NCBI RefSeq assembly: GCF_028737215.1
Contig: NZ_JAQZAM010000003.1
Location: 1 to 64,000 of the forward strand
Reading direction: 5' to 3'
From: Actinomycetospora chibensis
Lineage (GTDB): Bacteria > Actinomycetota > Actinomycetes > Mycobacteriales > Pseudonocardiaceae
DNA: 64,000 nt
The first letter of the stretch is position 1, and every line of letters begins with the position of its first letter. The notes beneath the pieces are model-generated. The model saw only the letters and a list, made by a program, of their open reading frames with translations, did no database searches and was not told the DNA's origin. The position numbers and the translations under genes are program-made. Shown here in pieces: positions 55,256 to 64,000 of this stretch.

Positions 55256-55295
55256 TGCGCTCGCCCGGCTGGCCCGGTCCTGGTGGGGTCGGGGC

Positions 55296-55673
55296 ATGAC
55301 CCCGAACACGACGTCCGTGCGCCACGGCGTGCGGGTCCTCGTCCTCGCCGGGACCGGCCCGGTCATCGGCGACGAGCAGAGCGCCCTCGACGTCATCGGG
55401 GACGCCTTCGGTGAGGAGGCCGAGCTCGTCGCCGTGCCGATCGCGCGGCTCGACCCAGGGTTCACGCGCCTGGCGAGCGGGGTCGCCGGCGCGGTGGTGC
55501 AGAAGTTCGTGAACTACCGCGTGCGCCTCGTCGTGGTGGGTGCCCTGGACCACCACGGCGTGCCGTCGGGTCCCGTCGCCGACTGGGTGCGCGAGGCGAA
55601 CGAGGGCCGCGAGCTGTGGTTCGTCGACGACCTCGAGGAGCTCGACCGTCGTCTCAGCGAGGCGCGTACATGA
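55296..55673 (+). CDS. DUF4180 domain protein
   Basis: This 125-residue protein has the family blocks [40 protein letters not shown] and [12 protein letters not shown], then [23 protein letters not shown]4180 proteins have no established function. The 3' end overlaps the convergent ynfA stop region by 20 bp. Confidence 0.88.
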   Translation: MTPNTTSVRHGVRVLVLAGTGPVIGDEQSALDVIGDAFGEEAELVAVPIARLDPGFTRLASGVAGAVVQKFVNYRVRLVVVGALDHHGVPSGPVADWVREANEGRELWFVDDLEELDRRLSEART

Positions 55674-55980
55674 TCACGCCGACCCCGGCGAGGCAGATCA
55701 GGGCGCCGAGGACGTCGTACCGGTCGGGCCGGTAGCCGTCGAGCGCGACGCCCCAGGCCAGCGACCCGGCGACGAAGACGCCGCCGTACGCGGCGAGCAC
55801 CCGGCCGAACGCGGCGTCGGGCTGGAAGGCGGCGACGAAGCCGTAGAGCCCGAGGGCGAGGACACCGACCGCCGCGAACCACCACGCGCGCCCCTCGCGC
55901 AGGGCCTGCCAGACGAGCCAGGCCCCGCCGATCTCGAGGACCGCCGCGAGCAGGAAGAGCCCGATCGACCGGAGCGTCAC
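55654..55980 (-). CDS. YnfA/UPF0060 family membrane protein
   Basis: This 108-residue protein has four TM helices: [60 protein letters not shown] and [17 protein letters not shown]. The conserved E in TM1 and the [10 protein letters not shown] loop match UPF0060/YnfA, relatives of small multidrug resistance transporters. GTG 55980 overlaps the pentapeptide gene stop by 4 nt, so the two are coupled. Confidence 0.92.
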   Translation of the reverse strand: MTLRSIGLFLLAAVLEIGGAWLVWQALREGRAWWFAAVGVLALGLYGFVAAFQPDAAFGRVLAAYGGVFVAGSLAWGVALDGYRPDRYDVLGALICLAGVGVIMYAPR

Positions 55981-56807
55981 GGCGCGGACGGTATCCAGTG
56001 CGGCGGACGTCGCAGGTGCGCCGGGACGGTCGTCGCGGCGTCGCCCCGGGCCGCGACGAGCTGGGGGCCGGTCACGAGGAGCGCGCCGGCGAGCCGCGCG
56101 CCCCGCACGTCGGCCCCGCGCAGGTCGGCACCGAGCATCTCGGCGCGGTCGAGGTCGACGCCGCGCAGGTCGGCGCCCAGGAGCAGCGCGCCGCGCAGCC
56201 GGGCGGCGCGCAGGTCGCGCCGGCGCAGGTCCTGGCCGACGAGGTCGGCGCCGCGCAGGTCGCGACCCCGGAGATCCCCACTGGGGTGTCCCGCGTGGGC
56301 CTCGGCCACCATGCCGTCGAACACCGCCCCCGCCTCGCGCCGGACGGCGCCCACGTCGACGGTTCCGAGCGCCTCGGCGTCCCGGGTGACCATCTCCTCG
56401 ACGCGGGCGCGCAGGTCGGCGGCCGCGCGGCCGTGCGCGGGGGAGGCCACGGCCTCGTCGAGCAGGGCGAGCACCTCGTGCAGCGGGCGCAGCACCTCGA
56501 GCGCAGCGAACATCGCGGGCTCGCGCCGGGAGGCGCCGCCGAACGTCACCTCGACGACCTGCTGCCCGGCGCCGAAGCAGTCGAACGTCACGCAGCCCGG
56601 GAAGCCGCGTTCGTGCAGCTGGGCGTGGATGCCGCAGGCGTGATCGGCGCGCAGGTGCGGGCACGGGGTGCCCGCCGGCTTGTCGATCGCGAAGTCGGCC
56701 GAGGCGGCGAACCCGGGCCCGACGCAGCACAGCGCCAGGCACCGGGAACAGTCCGCCGACCTCGGGGCAGCCGACCTCGGGGCAGGGCCCGCGGGCGCGC
56801 CGCTCAC
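55977..56807 (-). CDS. Pentapeptide repeat protein with Cys-rich N-terminal domain
   Basis: This 276-residue protein has an N-terminal Cys-rich part ([46 protein letters not shown]) resembling small metal- or cluster-binding modules, a helical middle, and a pentapeptide beta-helix at ~178-245. Repeats of A(D/N)LXX are seen in [18 protein letters not shown] and [20 protein letters not shown]. The function is unknown; some relatives protect gyrase, but the Cys-rich head sets this protein apart. GTG 56807 is 4 nt from the stop of the 31-residue frame upstream. Confidence 0.85.
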   Translation of the reverse strand: MSGAPAGPAPRSAAPRSADCSRCLALCCVGPGFAASADFAIDKPAGTPCPHLRADHACGIHAQLHERGFPGCVTFDCFGAGQQVVEVTFGGASRREPAMFAALEVLRPLHEVLALLDEAVASPAHGRAAADLRARVEEMVTRDAEALGTVDVGAVRREAGAVFDGMVAEAHAGHPSGDLRGRDLRGADLVGQDLRRRDLRAARLRGALLLGADLRGVDLDRAEMLGADLRGADVRGARLAGALLVTGPQLVAARGDAATTVPAHLRRPPHWIPSAP

Positions 56808-56811
56808 ACCG

Positions 56812-56907
56812 TCAGCGCCGGGTGCGCTTGCGGCGCTTGGTGCCGTAGCCGGCGAGCACCTCGAAGGTCTCGAGCGCGCGCTCGATGCTGCCGCGGATCT
56901 TCTTCAT
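56812..56907 (-). CDS. Basic 31-residue protein
   Basis: The short frame on the minus strand starts at ATG 56907 and reads MKKIRGSIERALETFEVLAG, ending in TKRRKRTRR. It has an amphipathic helix followed by a very basic tail, which suggests nucleic-acid or membrane contact. GAGGAG lies 12 nt upstream. It ends 4 nt before the pentapeptide protein start, so it heads the small operon 31 aa-pentapeptide-ynfA. I know no family. Confidence 0.5.
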   Translation of the reverse strand: MKKIRGSIERALETFEVLAGYGTKRRKRTRR

Positions 56908-57133
56908 CCGGCTCACTGCTCCTCCTCGTGGCGGGCCCGGCGGGGGCTGGCTGGCCCCACCACCGTGCCAGCTCGGACCGCGGGGGCCGGACGCTGCGTC
57001 GAGGAGGGTCCTTGTGGTCCGAACGGTGGTATCTCGCGGCGTGTCGCCCTCCGGACGAGCGACGCGTCGCCGGGTGCGGGAGACGGGCGGTCCGCGCGTC
57101 GGGGACGCGACGGGGACCCGGATGATGGGGCGT

Positions 57134-57166
57134 GAGATCGGCGGTCGCCGCGCGGAGATCGGCGGT
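57134..57166 (+). repeat. 12-bp direct repeat GAGATCGGCGGT
   Basis: GAGATCGGCGGT occurs at 57134-57145 and 57155-57166, two DNA turns apart (21 bp), about 60 bp upstream of the tig -10. The spacing suits an activator or repressor dimer on one DNA face. Confidence 0.45.
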
Positions 57167-57226
57167 GGACGTGGTCCGCCACACGCCGCGGACCGGGCGC
57201 CACGGCGCGCGGTCGGGGGTCACGTC

Positions 57227-57232
57227 TAGACT
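57227..57232 (+). promoter_or_regulatory. -10 element TAGACT for tig
   Basis: TAGACT matches TANNNT and is identical to the tRNA-Pro -10. It is the best promoter candidate upstream of tig. A -35 is not obvious. Confidence 0.45.
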
Positions 57233-57406
57233 CGCCGCCACGCCCGGGCGGGCGCGCCAAGCAGGTACAGGCTCCGGTTCTCCGGTGCTCCTCGACCGTG
57301 AGCGGTGAGGGCGGCCTCCCGCGTCACGCCACGGACCCGACCGGTCCGTACGCCTGCCGTACGGGCCGGACACCAGCACGATGCCCTGCCCCGAGGAGAC
57401 CGACCA

Positions 57407-58918
57407 GTGAAGTCCACCGTCGAGCACCTGTCGCCGACGCGCGTCAAACTCGCCGTCGAGGTGCCCTTCGACGAGCTCAAGCCCAACTTCGACCGGGCCT
57501 ACAAGAAGATCGCGCAGCAGGTGCGCATCCCGGGCTTCCGGCCCGGGAAGGCGCCCGCCCGCATCCTCGACCAGCGCCTCGGCCGCGGGGTCGTGCTCGA
57601 AGAGGTCGTCAACGAGGCCGTGCCCGCCAAGTACGGCGAGGCCGTCGAGGAGGCCGAGGTCCAGCCGCTGGGCCAGCCCGACATCGAGGTCACCGAGATC
57701 GGGGACGGCGACAAGCTCGCCTTCACGGCCGAGGTCGACATCCGTCCCGAGATCACGGTGCCGGACTACTCGTCCATCTCCGTGTCGGTCGACGCGGCCG
57801 AGGTCACCGACGAGGACGTCGACGAGCAGCTGACGGGCCTGCAGGCGCGCTTCGGCACGCTCACCGGCGTCGAGCGCCCCGCGAAGAGCGGCGACTTCGT
57901 CGTCATCGACCTCTCCGCCACCGTCGACGGCGAGGCCGTCGAGGAGGCCCAGACCACGGGCATGTCCCACGAGGTCGGGTCCGGCCAGCTCATCGAGGGC
58001 CTCGACGAGGCCCTCGAGGGCATGAGCTCCGGCGAGACGAAGCAGTTCACGACGACGCTCGTGGCCGGTGAGCACGCCGGCAAGGAGTCCGAGGTCACGG
58101 TCACCGTCTCGCAGGTCAAGGAGCGCCAGCTCCCCGAGGCCGACGACGAGTTCGCCCAGCTCGCCAGCGAGTTCGACACGCTCGACGAGCTCAAGGACGA
58201 CCTGCGCACCCGCTTCGCCCGGGTGAAGAAGATGGAGCAGGGCAGCCAGGCGCGCGACCGCGTGCTCGACGCCCTCCTCGAGCAGGCCGACGTGCCGCTG
58301 CCCGAGTCCGTCGTGCAGTCCGAGGTCGACGTCCGCGCCCACGAGGCCGTGCACGAGTTCGACCACGACGAGGCGCGCCTCAACTCCTACGTCGAGTCCC
58401 AGGGTCAGACCCGCGAGGAGTTCGACTCCGAGCTGCGCACCAACGCCGAGCAGGCGGTGAAGACCCAGCTGCTCCTGGACAAGATCGCCGACGAGGCGAA
58501 CGTCCAGGTGGAGCAGAACGAGCTCATGGAACGCATCATGATGCAGGCCCAGCGCTTCGGGGTGAGCCCCGAGGAGTACATCCAGCAGGCGCAGCAGGCC
58601 AACCAGCTCGGGGCGGTCTTCGCCGACGTCCGCCGCGGCAAGGCGCTCGCCACGGTGGTCCAGGCGGCCACGATCACCGGCCCCGACGGCGACCCGGTCG
58701 ACCTCTCCGAGCTCTTCGGCACCGGCGCGGCCGGCGACGACGAGGCCCCGGAGGCCGAGGGTGCGGACGCGGCCGCCGGCCCGACCGACGACGCGAGCCA
58801 GGTGGCCGACGCCGACAGCGACGCCAGCGACCCCGCCTCGCCGTCCTCGCAGGTGGAGGCCGACGCGGACGCGGACACCGAGGTCGTCGGCGCGCCCGAC
58901 TCCACCACGCGGGCCTGA
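57407..58918 (+). CDS. tig: Trigger factor (peptidyl-prolyl isomerase, ribosome-bound chaperone)
   Basis: This 503-residue protein has the N-terminal ribosome-binding domain with signature GFRPGKAP (~44-51), a FKBP-type PPIase domain ([31 protein letters not shown]) at ~155-240, and a helical C-terminal chaperone domain. The last ~60 residues are an acidic Asp/Ala-rich tail, longer than in E. coli. It folds nascent chains at the ribosome exit. GTG 57407 has GAGGAG upstream and begins [15 protein letters not shown]. It is followed by clpP1-clpP2, the conserved order. Confidence 0.96.
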   Translation: MKSTVEHLSPTRVKLAVEVPFDELKPNFDRAYKKIAQQVRIPGFRPGKAPARILDQRLGRGVVLEEVVNEAVPAKYGEAVEEAEVQPLGQPDIEVTEIGDGDKLAFTAEVDIRPEITVPDYSSISVSVDAAEVTDEDVDEQLTGLQARFGTLTGVERPAKSGDFVVIDLSATVDGEAVEEAQTTGMSHEVGSGQLIEGLDEALEGMSSGETKQFTTTLVAGEHAGKESEVTVTVSQVKERQLPEADDEFAQLASEFDTLDELKDDLRTRFARVKKMEQGSQARDRVLDALLEQADVPLPESVVQSEVDVRAHEAVHEFDHDEARLNSYVESQGQTREEFDSELRTNAEQAVKTQLLLDKIADEANVQVEQNELMERIMMQAQRFGVSPEEYIQQAQQANQLGAVFADVRRGKALATVVQAATITGPDGDPVDLSELFGTGAAGDDEAPEAEGADAAAGPTDDASQVADADSDASDPASPSSQVEADADADTEVVGAPDSTTRA

Positions 58919-58998
58919 TCCGCATCCCTTGCCCGGGCCATCCATCGGCCAGGAGCGAACACGGGCCTTCGACGGACTGTCCGGCCGGTCGCGATGGT

Positions 58999-59004
58999 TA
59001 CTGT
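58999..59004 (+). promoter_or_regulatory. -10 element TACTGT for clpP1-clpP2
   Basis: TACTGT fits TANNNT and would start transcription near 59011, giving a leader of ~56 nt before GTG 59067. No clear ClgR box is seen. Confidence 0.4.
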
Positions 59005-59066
59005 CGAGGTCGGTGGGCCCGACCGACGCCAGACCGATACCTCAGTACGAGAAAGCAGGGACACAG

Positions 59067-59702
59067 GTGAGCCAGCACCTCTCCGACCCCGCCGGGGCGG
59101 TCATGCGTTCCGCCGGCGGGTCGATGACGCTGAACGACTCGGTCTACGAGCGCCTCCTGCGGGAGCGCATCGTCGTCCTGGGTCAGGAGGTCAACGACAC
59201 GATCGCCAACCAGATCTCGGCGCAGCTCCTGCTGCTCTCGGCCGAGGACCCCAAGTCCGACATCACGCTGTACATCAACTCGCCCGGCGGGTCGGTGTCC
59301 GCGGGGATGGCCATCTTCGACACCATGCAGTGGATCGAGCCCGATGTGTCGACGGTCGCGATGGGCCTCGCCGCGTCGATGGGGCAGTTCCTGCTCTCGG
59401 CCGGCCAGCGCGGCAAGCGCCTCGCGCTGCCGCACGCGCAGATCATGATGCACCAGCCCTCCGGCGGCCTCGGCGGCACGGAATCGGACATCACGATCCG
59501 CGCGGAGTCGATGCGCAAGCTCAAGCGCGAGATGGCGGAGCTGATCGCCGAGCACACCGGACAGACCTTCGAGCGCATCACCGAGGACTCCGACCGCGAC
59601 CGCTGGTTCTCCGCGGCCGAGGCCCTCGAGTACGGCTTCATCGACCACGTGGTGACCCGGTCGGCAGACCAGCCGAGCACCAACGGCAACGGTCAGTCCT
59701 GA
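59067..59702 (+). CDS. clpP1: ATP-dependent Clp protease proteolytic subunit 1
   Basis: This 211-residue S14 peptidase has the nucleophile Ser in [12 protein letters not shown], His in [13 protein letters not shown] and Asp in [22 protein letters not shown] is the oxyanion strand. The N-terminus before [13 protein letters not shown] is a propeptide removed by self-processing in actinobacteria. GTG 59067 is chosen with AGCAGGG upstream; ATG 59103 is possible. It forms a mixed ring complex with ClpP2 and works with ClpX or ClpC1. Confidence 0.95.
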   Translation: MSQHLSDPAGAVMRSAGGSMTLNDSVYERLLRERIVVLGQEVNDTIANQISAQLLLLSAEDPKSDITLYINSPGGSVSAGMAIFDTMQWIEPDVSTVAMGLAASMGQFLLSAGQRGKRLALPHAQIMMHQPSGGLGGTESDITIRAESMRKLKREMAELIAEHTGQTFERITEDSDRDRWFSAAEALEYGFIDHVVTRSADQPSTNGNGQS

Positions 59703-59713
59703 AGGAGACGCAG

Positions 59714-60370
59714 ATGAGTGAGCTCCACGTGCCCGGCGGTACGGCTCCGGCCTCGCCGCAGGCGCGCTACATCCTCCCCTCCTTCGTCGAGCGCACGAGC
59801 TACGGCGTCAAGGAGTCGAACCCCTACAACAAGCTCTTCGAGGAAAGGATCATCTTCCTCGGGGTGCAGATCGACGACGCGTCGGCGAACGACGTGATGG
59901 CGCAGCTGCTGTTCCTGGAGTCGAACGACCCGGACCGCGACATCACGATGTACATCAACTCGCCCGGTGGCTCGTTCACCGCGCTGATGGCGATCTACGA
60001 CACGATGCAGTACGTGCGCCCCGACATCCAGACGGTGTGCCTCGGCCAGGCCGCCTCGGCGGCGGCGGTCATCCTCGCCGCCGGCGCGCCGGGCAAGCGC
60101 CTCGCGGTGCCGAACGCGCGGGTGATGATCCACCAGCCGGCCACCGAGGGCTTCTACGGCCAGGTGTCCGACCTCGAGATCCAGGCCAACGAGATCTCCC
60201 GGATGCGTCGCCTCATGGAGGAGACGCTGGCCCGGCACACCAACCAGACCGCCGAGCAGGTCCGCACGGACGTCGAGCGCGACAAGATCCTCACGGCCCC
60301 CGAGGCCAAGGAGTACGGGCTCATCGACGACGTCGTCGCGAGCAGGAAGCTCTCCGCGACCCGCTCGTAG
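59714..60370 (+). CDS. clpP2: ATP-dependent Clp protease proteolytic subunit 2
   Basis: This 218-residue S14 peptidase has the Ser in [13 protein letters not shown], His in [14 protein letters not shown] and Asp in [10 protein letters not shown]. It begins [14 protein letters not shown], with a propeptide before [25 protein letters not shown] lies 8 nt before ATG 59714. It starts 11 nt after clpP1 and is co-transcribed. ClpP1 and ClpP2 differ at the Ser-flanking residues, as expected for a heteromeric protease. Confidence 0.96.
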   Translation: MSELHVPGGTAPASPQARYILPSFVERTSYGVKESNPYNKLFEERIIFLGVQIDDASANDVMAQLLFLESNDPDRDITMYINSPGGSFTALMAIYDTMQYVRPDIQTVCLGQAASAAAVILAAGAPGKRLAVPNARVMIHQPATEGFYGQVSDLEIQANEISRMRRLMEETLARHTNQTAEQVRTDVERDKILTAPEAKEYGLIDDVVASRKLSATRS

Positions 60371-60641
60371 TCCGCTGGTCCGACGTCCCTCCCGGGCCCG
60401 TCCCACCGCCGCCGGCGGCGGGGCGCCCCGGGCGGGCCGGCGGCCCTCGACGCACCCGAGCGCAGCGGGCCGACCGCCCGTCGCGGGAGCGTCGTGCGGC
60501 GCGAGCCGCGGACCGGATTCCGGGCCCGCGACCAGCACGATCCACCGGGCTCGAACCTCCCCGTCCGACCGGGCGGGCAGGTACGGTCAACCACGACGGA
60601 GCGCACCGACCGGGTGCGCCGGAGGGAACAGGTCTGCTGCG
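60371..60641 (+). promoter_or_regulatory. clpX upstream region with -10 TACGGT
   Basis: This 271-bp gap has no gene. TACGGT (60582-60587) is the likely -10 and would start transcription near 60594, ~48 nt before clpX. The rest is GC-rich without recognisable sites. Confidence 0.45.
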
Positions 60642-61928
<1,287 letters not shown>

Positions 61929-61936
61929 CGGCCGGT

Positions 61937-62863
61937 CTAACCCACGCCGCGGCCGGCCGCGCCGGCGGCCCTGTCGCGGGCGTGCCGGCCCAGGAACGTC
62001 GTCATGTCCGGCAGCACGCTCGCGTAGTAGACGCCGTCGTGGCGCCCCGGGCTCACCGTCCCGACCTCGGGCCGGGCGAGCGCGATGTAGCGGCGGGTGG
62101 CGTTGACGAACGGGTCGCGGTCGCCGCACCACACGCCGGTGGGCACGCCCGCGAGCTCGGGGAAGAAGCGCAGCGGGTCGTGGGCCTCCCAGTCGCCCCG
62201 TCCCGCGAACGGACGCCGCGAGGCGACGCGCCAATCGGTGAAGAGACCGGGGCTGACCGCCGACACCGCACGCACCGGCCGGCGCAGGCGTATCCGCTCG
62301 CGGGCGTAGATGAACGCGCCGGCCCCGCCCATCGAGATGCCCGTGACCAGCGCCGGCTCGCCGGGCAGGTCGCCGGGGGCGGGCCGGGTGGCGAGTCCCC
62401 GCTGCCGCAGCCAGCCGGGGAGCTCCTCGAGCAGCATGCGCAGGGGGTCGTCGTCGTCGATGTAGGGGTGCCAGTAGTTGTCGCCGCCGTCGACGCCGAC
62501 CAGCCCGAACGTCGGCACCCCGCGCGCCCAGGCGTCACCCAGGAGGCCGCGGTTGCCGGGCTCGGACCACCACAGCGCGTTGCCCCGCAGACCGTGGAGC
62601 CCCACGCAGATCGGCAGGCCCACCGTGTCGGCCCCCGGCGGGAGGACGGTGACCAGCCGGACCTTCCGTCCGCGGGCGGGGGAGAAGACCCAGTCGACGG
62701 TGGCGACGGCGTCGGTCGGCGTGGGCCGGCGCGGCGGATCCGGGATGCGCTGGGGCGGCGGGGCCGGGCTGTCCTGGTTGACGAGCAGCCCGCCCAGTCC
62801 GACGGCGCCGGCGACCCCGGCGGCTCCCGCGGCGCCGAGGAGGAACTGCCGTCGGCTCGGCAT
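61937..62863 (-). CDS. Tat-exported esterase family alpha/beta hydrolase
   Basis: This 308-residue protein has a twin-arginine leader (MPSRRQFLLGAAGAAGVAGA), then an esterase-D/mycolyltransferase-like fold. The nucleophile Ser is in TGISMGGAGAF (~175), Asp in CGDRDPFVNA (~257) and His in SPGRHDGVYYAS (~283). It should act outside the cell as an esterase or as a cell-envelope acyltransferase. ATG 62863 is fixed by the leader. It is convergent with clpX and downstream of fdhD. Confidence 0.85.
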   Translation of the reverse strand: MPSRRQFLLGAAGAAGVAGAVGLGGLLVNQDSPAPPPQRIPDPPRRPTPTDAVATVDWVFSPARGRKVRLVTVLPPGADTVGLPICVGLHGLRGNALWWSEPGNRGLLGDAWARGVPTFGLVGVDGGDNYWHPYIDDDDPLRMLLEELPGWLRQRGLATRPAPGDLPGEPALVTGISMGGAGAFIYARERIRLRRPVRAVSAVSPGLFTDWRVASRRPFAGRGDWEAHDPLRFFPELAGVPTGVWCGDRDPFVNATRRYIALARPEVGTVSPGRHDGVYYASVLPDMTTFLGRHARDRAAGAAGRGVG

Positions 62864-62958
62864 GGTCGGGCGTTCTCCCCTCGGCTCGCTCGGCGGGACT
62901 CGGACGACGGCGACGTAGCGCCACGGTACGGGTCGGTGCCGGGGGAGGGTGGGGAACG

Positions 62959-63807
62959 TCAGCCCGTCACCGGCGAGGCGTCCGGCGTGACGATCCGCTC
63001 GGTGCCGGCGTAGACGTTCATCGAGGTCCCGCGCAGGAAACCCACGAGCGTCATCCCGGACTCGCGGGCCATCTCGACGGCCAGGGACGACGGGGCCGAG
63101 ACGGCGGCGAGGGCGGGGATGCCGGCCATGACGGCCTTCTGGGTCAGCTCGAACGACGCGCGCCCGGAGACCATGAGGACGGTGCCGCGTGCGGGCACCC
63201 CGCCCTCGAGCAGCATGTGCCCGACGACCTTGTCGACGGCGTTGTGCCGCCCGACGTCCTCCCTGGCAACCAGCAGCGTCCCGTCGGCCCGGAACAGACC
63301 CGCGGCGTGCAGCCCCCCGGTGCTGTCGAACACCGCCTGAGCGGCGCGCAGGGTGTCGGGGAGACCGGCGAGGACCTCCGTGGTGAGGCGCAGCGTGTCG
63401 TCGCCGGGCGCGAAGCGGGTGCGGGTGCGCACGGCGTCCAGCGACGCCTTGCCGCACACCCCGCAGGAGGACGTGGTGTAGAAGCGCCGCTCCACCGAGT
63501 CGTCGGGCGGCGGCACGCCCGGGGTGAGCGCCATGTCGAGGACGTTGTAGGTGTTGCGGCCGCTGTCGTCCACCGAGTCGCAGTAGCGGGCGATCGAGAT
63601 GTCGTCCCGGGCTCCGATCACGCCCTCCGTGAGCAGGAAGCCGTGGGCGAGCTCGACGTCGTGGCCGGGGGTCCGCATGGTCACCGCGAGCGACTGCCCG
63701 TCGACCCGGATCTCCAGCGGCTCCTCGGCGGCCAGCACGTCCGGCCGGCGGCGGGTCTCGCCGTCCACGATCCGCATCACCGGGCGCCGCACCGTCACGC
63801 GTCCCAT
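62959..63807 (-). CDS. fdhD: Formate dehydrogenase accessory sulfurtransferase FdhD
   Basis: This 282-residue protein has the FdhD C-x-x-C motif within TTSSCGVCGKASL (~121-133) and the conserved REDVGRHNAVDKVVGHMLL. FdhD carries sulfur from IscS-like desulfurases to the molybdenum cofactor of formate dehydrogenase. ATG 63807 begins MGRVTVRRP; an upstream ATG is less likely. It is divergent from the OFA transporter gene, which suggests a formate-linked locus continuing outside the window. Confidence 0.94.
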   Translation of the reverse strand: MGRVTVRRPVMRIVDGETRRRPDVLAAEEPLEIRVDGQSLAVTMRTPGHDVELAHGFLLTEGVIGARDDISIARYCDSVDDSGRNTYNVLDMALTPGVPPPDDSVERRFYTTSSCGVCGKASLDAVRTRTRFAPGDDTLRLTTEVLAGLPDTLRAAQAVFDSTGGLHAAGLFRADGTLLVAREDVGRHNAVDKVVGHMLLEGGVPARGTVLMVSGRASFELTQKAVMAGIPALAAVSAPSSLAVEMARESGMTLVGFLRGTSMNVYAGTERIVTPDASPVTG

Positions 63808-63913
63808 GTCCGGATCCTCCCACCTCGTGGCTGTGTGTGTTCGGTGTGTGACTGAGCGCCCGATCGGGTATCGGGCCGTCACTGGACGGTGTCGTTGAAA
63901 AGGAGCCACATCC

Positions 63914-64000
63914 ATGGCCGGCGGATTCTTCGACCGCTCCTCCATCGTCGCACCACCAGGATGGAGTCGCTGGCTCGTTCCCCCTGCCGCCCTCGCGGTC
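63914..64000 (+). CDS. OFA family MFS transporter, N-terminal part only
   Basis: The first 29 residues, starting MAGGFFDRSSIVAPPGWSRW, match the N-terminus of OFA (oxalate/formate antiporter-like) MFS transporters in actinobacteria. The gene runs off the window. AAAAGGAG lies upstream of ATG 63914. It is divergent from fdhD, supporting formate or oxalate exchange. Confidence 0.7.
   Translation, partial: MAGGFFDRSSIVAPPGWSRWLVPPAALAV

Larger units (their letters stand above)
56908..57406. other. Divergent regulatory region between the 31-aa gene and tig
   Basis: This gap of 499 bp has no supported gene. It holds the 12-bp direct repeats at 57134-57166, a -10 TAGACT at 57227 and the ribosome site GAGGAG before tig. 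The tig transcript would have a leader of ~170 nt. Confidence 0.5.

Noticed and set aside
58945-59066. ClgR operator upstream of clpP1
   Set aside because: GCGAAC occurs once without a matching inverted half at the right spacing.

Overview
The window is high-GC actinobacterial DNA. GTG starts are frequent, many -10 elements lie 6-8 nt before a start codon (leaderless genes), and the core gene order (ssb-like, ettA, NAD-gdh, thioesterase, glbO, HNH, DUF5130, pepN, DsbA-like, rpiB, nei ... tig, clpP1, clpP2, clpX) follows, from memory, the Mycobacterium tuberculosis Rv2457c-Rv2478c block. The accessory genes look like a Pseudonocardiales member (Pseudonocardia or Actinomycetospora type); the genus cannot be fixed from the sequence alone.

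Layout. 1-120: the 3' end of a 5S rRNA and its terminator. 0.3-11.3 kb: ssb-like gene, ettA, a large helical/disordered protein, the 180-kDa-class NAD-glutamate dehydrogenase, a hotdog thioesterase and a conserved hypothetical. 11.3-19.3 kb: dienelactone hydrolase, truncated globin and MscS channel (minus), HNH nuclease, amidase, small membrane protein and DUF5130 protein (plus), then pepN (minus). 19.4-22.5 kb: DsbA-like protein, phytanoyl-CoA-dioxygenase-like protein and aldehyde dehydrogenase. 22.5-30 kb: a minus-strand four-gene operon (YbdK/ATP-grasp fusion, asparagine-synthase-like amidotransferase, S9 peptidase, CapA-like lipoprotein) that looks like a pathway for an amidated gamma-glutamyl or dipeptide compound. 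30-31.4 kb: rpiB and nei.

31.5-57 kb is an accessory stretch between nei and tig. It holds a LysR-flanked Rieske oxygenase/amine oxidase pair (probable betaine or N-methyl amino acid demethylation), an SDR, a P450-ferredoxin-TetR group, an NCS2 permease, a GT-C-like membrane protein, a GAF-PP2C phosphatase, a decayed MFS gene and two tRNAs (Gly-TCC, Pro-TGG). The 3' end of tRNA-Pro is duplicated exactly (47 bp) 3.6 kb downstream. The segment between the copies differs in composition, has no intact integrase, contains gene remnants, and carries two intact paralogous genes of unknown function. I read it as a non-autonomous or decayed integrative element. A tiny two-peptide transcription unit lies between the tRNAs.

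57-64 kb returns to core genes: tig, clpP1-clpP2 and clpX (protein folding and the ClpXP protease), then a Tat-exported esterase, and fdhD divergent from a partial OFA-type transporter, a likely formate link.
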